Shown here: piece by piece, positions 1-9,000 of the stretch
How positions within the stretch are numbered: position 1 is the first letter of the stretch
How the letters are laid out: every line of letters begins with the position of its first letter
NCBI GenBank assembly: GCA_001508595.1
Contig: LGHA01000006.1
Span: forward strand, 1-22,111
Length of the DNA stretch: 22,111 bases
Reading direction: 5' to 3'
DNA from: Anaerolineaceae bacterium 46_22
Lineage (GTDB): Bacteria > Chloroflexota > Anaerolineae > Anaerolineales > Anaerolineaceae
The notes under the pieces: model-generated
The model's database searches: none
Told to the model about the DNA's origin: nothing
Seen by the model: the letters and a program-made list of their open reading frames with translations, nothing else
Translations under genes and position numbers: made by a program

Positions 1-50
1 AGGGCAAGCCGATTGCCAATGCGGATTGCTTCGGGGTCAATCAGGGTCAT
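1..50 (-). CDS. Probable MeaB/ArgK-type GTPase, N-terminal fragment (runs off window)
   Basis: Only the first 16 codons lie in the window; they read MTLIDPEAIRIGNRLA followed by a partial Leu codon. The ATG at 50 starts two bases after the stop of the B12-binding mutase subunit, so the two genes are almost certainly co-transcribed and translationally coupled. The fragment resembles the start of MeaB-family proteins, where a G(D/N)RxALAR-like helix precedes the G domain. MeaB is a P-loop GTPase that loads and protects adenosylcobalamin-dependent methylmalonyl-CoA mutase, and it commonly sits beside mutase genes. No GTPase motif is visible in this fragment. The call rests on the short match and on the neighbour, so it is moderate at best. 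Confidence 0.5.
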   Translation of the reverse strand, partial: MTLIDPEAIRIGNRLA

Positions 51-52
51 TA

Positions 53-460
53 TTATTCACTTTTGGGAGTGACCGCTGCTCTAATCTCAGCAACGACCCT
101 TTGTGTGTCTGTTCCAGGGCCGTAAACTGCATAGACGCCCTTTTCTTCAAGGTTGGGGATATCATCTTCAGGGATGATGCCGCCAACGAAAACTTTTACA
201 TCATCAAGGCCGTTTTGGGTCAACTTGTTGATCACTGCGGGGACCAAAGCATTATGAGCACCTGAGAGAATGGATAAACCGACAACATCTACATCCTCTT
301 GCAGGGCGGCTTCTGCGATCATATCCGGTGTTTGGCGGAGACCGGTATAAATGACTTCCATGCCGGCATCGCGCAGTGCGCGGGCGATCACCTTTGCGCC
401 GCGATCATGTCCGTCAAGGCCTGGTTTTGCGATTAACACTCGAATTTTTTTGTCCGTCAT
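53..460 (-). CDS. Methylmalonyl-CoA mutase, cobalamin-binding small subunit
   Basis: A 135-residue protein made only of the B12-binding domain of methylmalonyl-CoA mutase, which interconverts methylmalonyl-CoA and succinyl-CoA. Visible motifs are the DGHDRG segment (residues 16-21), the DxHxxG signature whose His is the lower cobalt ligand, then the SILSGAH segment (SxL motif) and a GG near residues 92-93 (VFVGG), the usual B12-fold landmarks. A catalytic TIM-barrel subunit must be encoded elsewhere, as in organisms with split mutases. The ATG at 460 is preceded by GGAG with a 6-base spacer. The next gene starts 2 bases downstream and looks like the mutase chaperone GTPase. The alternative, another B12 mutase such as ethylmalonyl- or isobutyryl-CoA mutase, cannot be excluded from this subunit alone. 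Confidence 0.9.
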   Translation of the reverse strand: MTDKKIRVLIAKPGLDGHDRGAKVIARALRDAGMEVIYTGLRQTPDMIAEAALQEDVDVVGLSILSGAHNALVPAVINKLTQNGLDDVKVFVGGIIPEDDIPNLEEKGVYAVYGPGTDTQRVVAEIRAAVTPKSE

Positions 461-525
461 TCATTTCTCCATGTCTTTAGTTTGCATCCCTGATTATTTT
501 ATGAGGATTGTAAGGGTTTGGTTTA

Positions 526-1053
526 TCATGCACTGTATTCATCACTGCCAGATGCAAATAAAATTTCTCCGTAATAAATTCGGTGAAAATCCCGATTGGG
601 ATAATGGCGATAAATCCCCTCATCTAAAAAGTGGGCAGGGTTCAGGTCATTTGCATACATTTTTTGGCATTCAATCACAATTTCTGCTTCTTCAAATGTG
701 GGCGCTGCCACCATGGTTGCAGGTTCTGGCGTCAGCCCTGACTCTGCAATTTTATCCCCGTCGAGGCCGGATTTATTTCCCAACAAGCTCAATGCCTGGT
801 GGTATTTATCTGGAAAGGCGGTTAGGGTGAAGGTATCGTATTTTTGCATAAATTGATAGGTGTAGCGGGAATGACGGACAGCGACAAAAGCAAAGGGCTT
901 GCTCCACAGGGTGCCAAGGGCACCCCAGCTGATAGTCATGGTGTTAAAGTCGTTCTTAGCATAGTCCCCTGAGGTCAATAACGCCCATTGGTGATGGAAG
1001 AGGTAGTACGGCTTAATTTGTAACTGTGCAATTTCGATAGGTTTTCTTTGCAT
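526..1053 (-). CDS. Flavin reductase-like (FMN-binding split-barrel) protein
   Basis: A 175-residue protein resembling the flavin-reductase-like domain family: a split barrel that binds FMN and in several members reduces flavin with NAD(P)H. The N-terminal half has the typical run from WALLTSGD through NTMTISWGALGTLWSKP to AFVAVRHSRYT, and the middle has a DTFTLTAFP strand followed by a GxxSGxDxDK-type region. The ATG at 1053 is preferred over an upstream GTG at 1068, because a GGA core with a 6-7 base spacer sits just before 1053 and overlaps the GTG. It is transcribed away from ruvB. The true substrate is unknown; many members are annotated as DIM6/NTAB-type oxidoreductases. Confidence 0.8.
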   Translation of the reverse strand: MQRKPIEIAQLQIKPYYLFHHQWALLTSGDYAKNDFNTMTISWGALGTLWSKPFAFVAVRHSRYTYQFMQKYDTFTLTAFPDKYHQALSLLGNKSGLDGDKIAESGLTPEPATMVAAPTFEEAEIVIECQKMYANDLNPAHFLDEGIYRHYPNRDFHRIYYGEILFASGSDEYSA

Positions 1054-1140
1054 ATTTGTTCCTTTCACAATGTTATGATGATACCATTTTTAGCTGGATT
1101 ATCTGGAAAATATTGGTAATTGCTTTTGCTGATAAAAATT

Positions 1141-1164
1141 CTGAAGTCACCGTGTAAACTTCAG
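1141..1164. repeat. 7-bp inverted repeat between divergent genes
   Basis: CTGAAGT at 1141-1147 is mirrored by ACTTCAG at 1158-1164 with a 10-base loop. It lies between the flavin-reductase-like gene and ruvB. On the minus strand it is followed by a T-rich stretch, but no minus-strand gene ends here, so an operator or a chance palindrome is as likely as a terminator. Confidence 0.3.
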
Positions 1165-1268
1165 GTTTATTAGTGGGAGAAAATCGATAATATCCCGAAA
1201 TAATTGCATTATAAAAAATTGACTTTGTGGAAGTCGAATATTTGTGCTGAGAAAAATGCAGCTTCGGG

Positions 1269-1274
1269 TATAAT
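1269..1274 (+). promoter_or_regulatory. -10 hexamer immediately upstream of ruvB
   Basis: An exact TATAAT lies 7 bases before the first candidate ATG (1282) of ruvB. No good -35 is seen at 16-18 bases spacing. If it is used, transcription would begin at about 1281 and the mRNA would be leaderless. A GAGG at 1276-1279 offers the competing reading, a normal ribosome binding site for the ATG at 1285. Confidence 0.45.
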
Positions 1275-1284
1275 CGAGGCTATG

Positions 1285-2313
1285 ATGACAGAAGAAAACG
1301 ATCGCATCATTGATAGTAAACCAAAGCCCGAAGACCAATTTGACAGCGCTTTACGCCCAGGTTATCTGGAAGAGCTGATAGGGCAGGAACAAATCAAAGA
1401 AAATCTGAAAATTTTGATTGAAGCAGCAAAGCTGCGTTCTGAAGCCCTGGACCATGTGCTGTTTTATGGGCCGCCTGGTTTGGGAAAGACCACCCTTGCA
1501 CACATTCTTGCAAACGAAATGGGTGTCAGCATCAAAGTGACTTCCGGCCCGGCAATAGAACGGGCAGGTGACCTGGCTGCCATCCTGACCAACCTGCATG
1601 CCGGAGACATTTTATTCATAGATGAGATTCATCGCCTGGGGCGTGTTGTGGAAGAAGTGCTTTACCCCGCAATGGAAGATTTTTCATTGGATATCGTTAT
1701 TGGAAAAGGACCGGCGGCAAGGTCTATTCGATTGAAGCTGCCGCATTTCACCGTGGTGGGTGCAACAACACGCCTGGCACTGGTCACTTCGCCTTTACGC
1801 GCGCGTTTTGGTGCCACATACCGATTGGATTACTACCAAATTGATCCCCTGGTGGAAATTGTTGAACGCGGCGCTGGCTTACTTCAAGTTGAATCCAGCA
1901 GCGATGGGCTGCTTGAAATTGCCAGACGCGCACGTGGTACACCACGCATTGCATTGAGAATGCTGCGGCGGGTGCGGGATTATGCCCAGGTACGGGCGAA
2001 CGGAAAAATTACTGGGGAAGTCGCCCAGGCTGCCCTGGACTTGCTCAACATTGACGGGCAAGGGTTGGATGATCTTGATCGGCGGGTGCTCTTATGCGTG
2101 ATTGAAAAATATGATGGCGGTCCTGTGGGCTTGAATACAATTGCCGCTTCTGTGAGCGAAGAACCTGACACGATCATGGACGTAGTTGAACCTTATTTGC
2201 TTCAATTAGGTTACTTAGAGCGGACATCTCAGGGTCGTCAGGCAACACGCAATGCTTACGATCATCTTGGCCTCGATTTTCGGGACGCCAGTGCTCAACA
2301 AAAGCTGTTTTGA
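1285..2313 (+). CDS. ruvB: Holliday junction branch migration DNA helicase RuvB
   Basis: RuvB is the hexameric AAA+ motor that, with RuvA, drives branch migration of Holliday junctions during recombination repair. The 342-residue product has the family's normal length. Walker [10 protein letters not shown] is at residues 62-70, Walker B LFIDEIH at about 110-116, sensor 1 GATTR at 159-163 and the arginine-finger region SPLRARFG at 169-176. A C-terminal winged helix ends with [15 protein letters not shown]. In most RuvBs the sensor-1 loop reads TTRAGLLTSP; here it is [10 protein letters not shown], a mild variant. Of two adjacent ATGs (1282 and 1285), 1285 has the better distance from GAGG at 1276-1279. 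queA follows after 15 bases, a pairing seen in many bacteria. Confidence 0.97.
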   Translation: MTEENDRIIDSKPKPEDQFDSALRPGYLEELIGQEQIKENLKILIEAAKLRSEALDHVLFYGPPGLGKTTLAHILANEMGVSIKVTSGPAIERAGDLAAILTNLHAGDILFIDEIHRLGRVVEEVLYPAMEDFSLDIVIGKGPAARSIRLKLPHFTVVGATTRLALVTSPLRARFGATYRLDYYQIDPLVEIVERGAGLLQVESSSDGLLEIARRARGTPRIALRMLRRVRDYAQVRANGKITGEVAQAALDLLNIDGQGLDDLDRRVLLCVIEKYDGGPVGLNTIAASVSEEPDTIMDVVEPYLLQLGYLERTSQGRQATRNAYDHLGLDFRDASAQQKLF

Positions 2314-2328
2314 GGGGGGGACATTAAA

Positions 2329-3351
2329 ATGAGAACATATGACTTTGATTACGAGCTGCCTAAAGCTCGCATTGCACAAACACCGGTTACACCCCGGCAT
2401 GATTCCCGTTTGTTAGTCTTAAACCGCAAAAATCAAGCGCTTGAACACACAAAATTCTGGGATATTGACCGGTTTTTGAATCCGGGTGATTTGCTTGTGA
2501 TTAATGAAACCCGTGTCATCCCGGCTCGAATTTATGCGCATAAACAACCAGGTGGGGGAAAAGCGGAATTATTATTATTGAAGAAACATGGGTTGCAAAC
2601 ATGGCGTGCGTTAGGCGGTGGGAAGGGCTTAAATGTTGGGCGAAAATTAAGCATCGAAGATGGGCTTGAGGCGGAAATTGTTGAGGTGCTGGAAGGCCCT
2701 GAGCGTATGGTTCGCTTCAGCCAACCCATTGAACCTTTCCTCGAAAAAGTTGGGCATGTGCCGTTGCCGCCCTATATCCACAAGAAATTAGATGATCCAG
2801 AACGCTACCAAACAGTGTATGCAAAAGAATCCGGTTCGGCAGCTGCACCAACAGCAGGACTGCATTTTACACCCGAATTGATGTTAAAATTGGAGCAAAA
2901 AGGACTTCAGTTTGCGCGTTTAACCCTGCATGTTGGCCTGGACACCTTTGCCCCGGTGACAGAGAAGGATCCCAGCCGCCATAAGATCCATACGGAGTGG
3001 TGTGAGCTTGATGATAGGACCGCCGATCAAATCAAAATGACAAAGCGCAACGGTGGGCGGATTATCGCAGTTGGCACTACCAGCGTTCGTACCCTTGAGA
3101 CTGCGGCAGCAAAAGCATCTGATGGGCAGCTTGTTTCACCTTTTTCGGGTCCTACAAATCTGTACATCCTCCCGGGTTTCGAATTCAACATCGTGGATGC
3201 GATGATCACGAATTTTCACCTTCCGAAATCAACCCTGCTGATGCTTGTCAGCGCTTTTGCAGGCCGTGAATTAATCCTTGAAACTTATAAAAAAGCAGTG
3301 GAAGCGGAATATCGTTTCTTTTCTTTTGGCGATGCAATGTTGATTTTATAA
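2329..3351 (+). CDS. queA: S-adenosylmethionine:tRNA ribosyltransferase-isomerase QueA
   Basis: QueA transfers and isomerises the ribosyl group of S-adenosylmethionine onto preQ1 in tRNA, giving epoxyqueuosine at the wobble position of Asn, Asp, His and Tyr tRNAs. The 340-residue protein has the family's usual length and hallmark segments: DFDYELP near the start, the NETRVIPARI stretch at about residues 65-74, the VPLPPYI loop near 144, the YAKESGSAAAPTAGLHFTPEL block near 165-185, and TNFHLPKSTLLMLVSAFAG near the end. A very strong G-rich ribosome binding site (AGGGGGGG, 2313-2320) overlaps the ruvB stop, so queA is probably read from the ruvB transcript. Nothing is unusual in the sequence. 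Confidence 0.97.
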   Translation: MRTYDFDYELPKARIAQTPVTPRHDSRLLVLNRKNQALEHTKFWDIDRFLNPGDLLVINETRVIPARIYAHKQPGGGKAELLLLKKHGLQTWRALGGGKGLNVGRKLSIEDGLEAEIVEVLEGPERMVRFSQPIEPFLEKVGHVPLPPYIHKKLDDPERYQTVYAKESGSAAAPTAGLHFTPELMLKLEQKGLQFARLTLHVGLDTFAPVTEKDPSRHKIHTEWCELDDRTADQIKMTKRNGGRIIAVGTTSVRTLETAAAKASDGQLVSPFSGPTNLYILPGFEFNIVDAMITNFHLPKSTLLMLVSAFAGRELILETYKKAVEAEYRFFSFGDAMLIL

Positions 3352-3424
3352 GCTGATTTTGGTTTAATTATTGCATCTTTCTCTTTAACATTGTTAATAT
3401 TTAATAGATTTCTTATAAAAAATA

Positions 3425-3454
3425 GTTACAATCTGTCCCTTAAAATGCTATAAT
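3425..3454 (+). promoter_or_regulatory. Extended -10 promoter of clpC
   Basis: TGCTATAAT at 3446-3454 is a full extended -10 element. GTTACA at 3425-3430, 18 bases upstream, matches four of six -35 bases. A start near 3461 gives a leader of about 48 bases. No CIRCE or CtsR-like heptad repeat was seen in 3352-3508, so heat-shock control by those repressors is not supported here. Confidence 0.65.
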
Positions 3455-3508
3455 TCAAATATTCTAATATAAAAAGAATTTGAAGAATTCACAAGGACAA
3501 TAAAAATT

Positions 3509-5980
3509 ATGATGCGATTTGATCGTTTTACAGAACGTGCCCAGGAAGCAGCGCAGCGGGCTGCTGAGATAATCCAAAGATATGGGCACAACCAGATTGA
3601 TACTGAACACATTCTGCTGGCGTTGATTGAACAACCCCAGGGTGTGATTTCTCAATTGCTTGAGATCTTGAAAATTGACCCCGATAACTTTATGGAACGT
3701 CTGGATTACATCCTTCGCACCAGCCCTAAAGCAAACATCTTCGGCGGTGGGTCAGGCCAGGTTTTCATCACCCCCAGAGTTAAGCGGATCATTGACCAGG
3801 CGAACCAGGAAGCCAACCGATTGAAGGATGAATACATCTCAACGGAGCATATTTTCCTGGCGATTTTGGGCGAGCGGAATACCCCTGCGGCGCGATTATT
3901 AGAAGACCTGGGCATTACACGACAGCGTGTAGTGGAAGCCATTGATGAATTGCGCGGCGGTCAGAAGGTGACGGATCCCAAAGCGGAATCACGTTACCGC
4001 ACCCTTGAAAAATACTCCCGTGATTTGACGACCATGGCTCGTGAGGGCAAGCTGGATCCTGTGATTGGTCGTGACGTTGAAATCCTGCGTTTGATCCAGA
4101 TCTTATGCCGCAGAACAAAGAACAACCCGGTATTGATCGGTGAGGCTGGCGTTGGAAAGACGGCAATCGTTGAGGGTCTGAGCCAGAAGATCGCGACCAA
4201 TGATGTGCCTGAAATTTTAATGGGTAAGAAAGTTGTTTCCCTCGATTTAGGCGCAATGATCGCCGGATCACGTTTCAGAGGTGAATTCGAGGAGCGTTTG
4301 AAGGCTGCTATTGAAGAAATCCAACGTTCGGAGGGTGAGATCATCCTGTTTATTGATGAGCTTCACACTGTTGTGGGTGCTGGTGCAGCACAGGGCGCGA
4401 TGGATGCTTCAAGCATGCTTAAGCCTGCCCTGGCACGCGGCGAATTACAATGTGTTGGTGCAACGACGCTGGATGAATATCATAAGTATATTGAGAAGGA
4501 TGCTGCCCTGGAACGGCGTTTCGCCCCGGTATATGTTGAGGAGCCGTCTGTTGACGACACCATTGACATGCTGCGAGGTTTACGCGACCGGTACGAAGCC
4601 CATCACAAGGTGACTTTTTCTGATGCGGCTTTAGTAGAAGCAGCAAAACTATCGTCACGTTATGTGACAGATCGACGCTTACCGGACAAAGCGATTGACC
4701 TGATCGATGAAGCCGCGGCTAAACTGCGGGTGGCTTTGTACTCTTTGCCTGATGAACTCAAAGATCTGAAGTCGGAAATTGACCGCTTGTTAAAAGAAGA
4801 AGAGCAGGCTGGGGTTGAACGAGATTACGAACGTGCAGCTCATATGAAGTCTGAACGCCTGAGAATTGAAGAAGAATTCAACAAAGGTCGGGATGCCTGG
4901 GAACAGGATCACAAACTTGACGAGGTGGTTGACGTCAACGATATTGCCGAAGTGATCAATCAGTGGACGGGGATTCCGGTTTCGCAGATGATGGAAGATG
5001 AAAAAGACAAATTGCTCCAGATGGAAGAAAGAATCCATGAGCGATTAATCGGGCAAAAAGAAGCTGTCGCAGCCGTTGCCGATGCCATCCGCCGTGCTCG
5101 CAGCGGTTTGAAGGACCCACGGCGCCCCATTGGTTCCTTTATCTTCATTGGACCATCTGGCGTTGGAAAAACAGAGCTTGCCAAAGCCCTGGCTGAATTC
5201 ATGTTTGATGATGAAGAAGCAATGGTGCGTATCGACATGAGTGAGTACCGAGAACAGCACACTGTTTCACGCTTGTTTGGTGCCCCTCCCGGATATGTGG
5301 GATACGAAGAAGGCGGTCAGCTGACCGAAGCTGTTCGACGGCGGCCGTATAGGGTGGTGTTGTTTGATGAAATTGAAAAAGCGCATCCCGAGGTCTGGAA
5401 TGCCCTCCTGCAAATTTTGGATGACGGGCGTCTAACGGATGGACAAGGCCGTATGGTTGATTTTCGTAACACGGTTCTGATCATGACCAGCAACCTGGGT
5501 ACGGAATATGTGAACAAAAGCGGCACATTGGGGTTCCTGGGAACGCAAACGGAAGGGGATCAAGCCAACCGTGAGAAGATTGAAAAAGCATTGAAAGGCG
5601 CATTCCGCCCAGAATTCCTGAACAGAATTGACGAAATCATTTTGTTCTCACCGCTGTCAAGAGAGGATATGCTTGAAATTGTTGATCTTCAAATGAAGGA
5701 CATCCAGAGCCGATTATCAGAACATGGGCTGTACGTTGAAATAACGGATGAAGCCAGAACATGGCTGGCAGAGAAGGGTTATGATCCTGCCTTCGGTGCA
5801 AGACCTCTTAAACGTGCTTTGCAAAAGCATGTTGAAAGCCCGCTCTCGATCAGCTTGCTTTCCGGTGAATTTGTTCGGGGTGATACCGTCATGGTCGACA
5901 TTGTCGATGATGCGCTTTCCTTCAGCAAGAAAGAAACAATGAAAGTTTCAAAGATAGAGACCGTTGATGTGGATGGGTAA
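3509..5980 (+). CDS. clpC: ATP-dependent Clp protease ATP-binding subunit ClpC
   Basis: ClpC is a class I Clp/Hsp100 unfoldase that feeds substrates into ClpP. The 823-residue product has the full architecture: two Clp N repeats (residues 1-150), AAA1 with Walker [10 protein letters not shown] near 211-219 and Walker B ILFIDELH near 278, a UVR-type middle segment rich in charged residues (about 430-458), AAA2 with Walker [10 protein letters not shown] near 548-556 and Walker [15 protein letters not shown] near 616-629, and a C-terminal D2-small domain. An LGF tripeptide at 674-676 sits where the ClpP-docking loop (VGF/LGF) is expected, supporting a ClpP partner over a ClpB-type disaggregase. 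AAGGA at 3493-3497 serves ATG 3509 with a rather long 11-base spacer. It appears monocistronic, with its own promoter and terminator. Confidence 0.97.
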   Translation: MMRFDRFTERAQEAAQRAAEIIQRYGHNQIDTEHILLALIEQPQGVISQLLEILKIDPDNFMERLDYILRTSPKANIFGGGSGQVFITPRVKRIIDQANQEANRLKDEYISTEHIFLAILGERNTPAARLLEDLGITRQRVVEAIDELRGGQKVTDPKAESRYRTLEKYSRDLTTMAREGKLDPVIGRDVEILRLIQILCRRTKNNPVLIGEAGVGKTAIVEGLSQKIATNDVPEILMGKKVVSLDLGAMIAGSRFRGEFEERLKAAIEEIQRSEGEIILFIDELHTVVGAGAAQGAMDASSMLKPALARGELQCVGATTLDEYHKYIEKDAALERRFAPVYVEEPSVDDTIDMLRGLRDRYEAHHKVTFSDAALVEAAKLSSRYVTDRRLPDKAIDLIDEAAAKLRVALYSLPDELKDLKSEIDRLLKEEEQAGVERDYERAAHMKSERLRIEEEFNKGRDAWEQDHKLDEVVDVNDIAEVINQWTGIPVSQMMEDEKDKLLQMEERIHERLIGQKEAVAAVADAIRRARSGLKDPRRPIGSFIFIGPSGVGKTELAKALAEFMFDDEEAMVRIDMSEYREQHTVSRLFGAPPGYVGYEEGGQLTEAVRRRPYRVVLFDEIEKAHPEVWNALLQILDDGRLTDGQGRMVDFRNTVLIMTSNLGTEYVNKSGTLGFLGTQTEGDQANREKIEKALKGAFRPEFLNRIDEIILFSPLSREDMLEIVDLQMKDIQSRLSEHGLYVEITDEARTWLAEKGYDPAFGARPLKRALQKHVESPLSISLLSGEFVRGDTVMVDIVDDALSFSKKETMKVSKIETVDVDG

Positions 5981-6021
5981 CCGTCAATAAAACGATGCAG
6001 CATGATAATTGAAACACAAGT

Positions 6022-6049
6022 GAGGTGCCGATAATTGGCACCTCTTTTT
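6022..6049 (+). terminator. Rho-independent terminator of clpC
   Basis: GAGGTGCC at 6022-6029 pairs perfectly with GGCACCTC at 6037-6044 across a 7-base loop, followed directly by five T residues. It lies about 40 bases after the clpC stop. The A-tract needed for use on the other strand is missing, so it acts mainly for clpC. Confidence 0.9.
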
Positions 6050-6075
6050 ACTTAACGCAAATTTAGTTAAGTGAC

Positions 6076-9000
6076 TTATGCCGGGTCTTCGTCATTTAGT
6101 TTTGAGAGGACAATCAGGGTGATGTCATCCAGGCGCGGTGCGCTCCCAATAAATCCCTGAACGCTATCAAGGATATTGTTTCGATAAATCTCCGCTGATG
6201 TGCTGAATTCTTCTGTAAGGATTTCCATTAAACGATCGTTTCCAAAGAATAACCCAGCTTTGTTTTGAGCTTCCGGAATGCCGTCTGTATACAGAACAAG
6301 TACCTCGCCTGGCTTAATGCTGATCACTTTTTCTTCCCATTTGACATCATCAAATAAGCCTACCAGGGTCCCGGTTTTTTCAAGCTGATCGAATACTATT
6401 TTGTCATCGGTTTTCCTGAGTAGGAATGGTGGATTATGACCGGCATTGACATATTTAAATGTCCCTTTATCGGGATCAAGGATGCCAAAAACGACGGTCA
6501 GGAAGATCCCGCGCTGGGTATCGCTGAGGATGCGGCGGTTGACGTTTTGGAGAACCTCTTTTGGTTCCAATTTGCTTTCGCCAGCATAGGTACGGATTAA
6601 TGTGCGGCTCATTGCCATATAGAGCGCAGCGCCTGCGCCTTTATCGCCCACATCCGCAACAACGATGGCGATTTTCCCATCATCGAGGTGGATGAAGTCG
6701 TAAAAGTCACCGGAGGTCTCTCTTGCAGGCAGGAGTTTACTTGAGAAATCATAACCTGGTATGACAGGCGAATGAATCGGGATAAATGTATTTTGAATGC
6801 GGCCAGCCTGAACCATTTCCTGGGTGACCTTTCGGTGTTCGATAGCCTGTGCCCTTGCGACATGCTTTACCTGGCGTAATTTTTCAATGATCACATCCGG
6901 GTAATAAGTCACACCCATCTCTTTGAATTCACCGAGTGATTCCCGCAGGTAATTCTGTGCCTGATCAACATCTTCAGGCTCATTTCTACTGAGGTAGGTT
7001 AATCCCAAATCAAGCCAAACCCGTGCGCGCCACCAGGCGCCTTCCATTTTCTCAAGCATTTCTGCTGCTTCTGAAAACTTTTCCAGGGCGCTTGGATAAT
7101 GATTCTGTGCTGCTTCAGACCTTGCCTGTGCGATCATCAGCCTGACGCGATCTCCCATGACAGGCTGTGTTTTATAGATTTCACTTGCCCTTTCCAATGC
7201 CGCTTGCGATTGTTCAAAATTACCTTTTAAAGCCTGAATGTCACTGAGCAAACAATGATAGGCAACGTTTTGATTGATTTTTGCTTCATCGCTTGTCAGC
7301 ATGGAATCTTTGAGCATACTCAACGCGATATCAATATCTGATCGGTTCCCTTTTTTGTCTTCCAATAGATGGGGCTCAACGATAACCTCAGCCAATGCCT
7401 GGACAGCCTCGAGCACCCTTTCAAGATCATTAATTTGGCGGCTGCGGTCAATCAGATCAGTGAAAATTTCGACAGCGTATGAGAATTGGCCTTTTAAGCG
7501 GGCAAGGGTCCCCTCGAGGAGGATTTGGTTGAGGGTGTTTTCGTTCAGGTATGCATCCTGTCCACGGGAGCTCTGGCGCATTTGCTCAATAAGCTTGCTG
7601 GCGTCATCAAAATCCGCCAGCCAAAGGGATGCTTGTGCAATTGATTGCAGAATTCGCTGTTCATCAGAAATCCCGCCAGCCCTGTTCCCAAGCTGGATCC
7701 CTCGTTTCCGGTAATCACGAGCAAGCCTGATCTCGCCCAATGTGTCGATCACAGCGGCCAGGTTGATATAAGCGCGGGAAGCAGGGCCATGCAAATTATG
7801 TGATTCGCTGATCTTCACCGCCATTTCAAGTGCAGCCATGGCTTGTTCTGGTTTGACATTTGGCAAAATGCCAATTGTGGCAAGGGATTCTGCCTGAACG
7901 TCAAAGGCATCCAGGCGCTTTGCCATTTCAAGCGCTTGTTCACTAAATGCTCGTGCCATGGCAGGCTGGTTATTGAACAGGTAAGCACGGCCTGTTTCGT
8001 GAAGCAGGTAGGCAATATCCGGGCTTTCGACGGCGCCTTCAACAGCTTTCAGACCTTCCAGGCATATTTCCAAACTGCGTTTTGGGTCGTAAGCCCACCA
8101 GGCAGAACGGGCTGACCTGGCATAGACTCTCGCAAGGGAATCTGAATCTCCTAATTCTTTGTGGTAATGTGTGGCATTTTTCCACGCCTGGATCGCTTCA
8201 CGGTGCTTTGATTGTTGAGAAAGGGCTTCACCAAGGTCTGTATAAAGGTGAGCTAAACGATCTGGGTCTCGGGTGAGCGTGATGGCCTGCCCGAAAAAAT
8301 TCTCAGCCTCGGCGTTTGCAAAGGCATCCATAGAAACATGACCGGCAATATCCAGGTAGTAAAAGGCTTTTTCTGTTTGCTGCCCCTCAAAAAAGTGGTG
8401 GGCTAACTGGGATGCCAAACGTTCTTCCTGGTTCGGGTAGTGGTTTTCTAAAGCTATCCCAACTTTTAGATGCAGGGCAATCTTATCCGCTTCGAAAATT
8501 GAGTCATACGCAGCCTCGTGCAGAAGGATATGCTGGAACTGGTAGTTAAGTTCAGGTTTAACCTGGGAAACTTTCACCATCCCGAGAGACTCGAGGGTGT
8601 TTAATTGCGCCATCAATGGGATGTTTGGCGCGACATCCTCAATCACATCTTCGAGTACCTGTTCCTGGAAAGTACGTCCAATCACACTGGCGACCCTCAG
8701 TGTGAGCTTGGCACCTGAAGGTAGACGATCAATGCGAGCCGTGATTAAACCCTGTAGGCTGTCCGGAATTTTATGCGGGTCCACTTTTGTATCAATGATC
8801 CAACGATCATTGTGTTTAATCAGCACATTTTCATTGATCAGCATGCGCATCAACTCTTCAATAAAATATGGATTTCCTTCAGATTTTTCTAATACAGCAC
8901 GACAGATGGTCTCAGGAATTTGATCAGCGTTGATGATCGATTTAACGAGAGATTGACTTTCTTCCTCATCAAGGTTGTTCAGGGTGATCTCTGTTAAACG

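Noticed and set aside
351..830. 159-codon plus-strand open frame
   Set aside because: It runs antisense to the mutase subunit and the flavin-reductase-like gene, both of which have clear family motifs and ribosome binding sites.
3352..3508. Search for a heat-shock operator (CIRCE or CtsR-type repeat) before clpC
   Set aside because: The gap is AT-rich with a good promoter, but neither the long inverted repeat nor the tandem heptad pattern was found.
6050..6072. 7-bp inverted repeat ACTTAAC/GTTAAGT just past the giant gene's stop
   Set aside because: It is AT-rich and short, and no T-run follows on the minus strand, so a terminator call for the giant gene is not supported.
7274..7714. 146-codon plus-strand open frame inside the giant regulator
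   Set aside because: It is antisense to the TPR region, low in complexity (Ser/Arg/Ile rich), and has no ribosome binding site.
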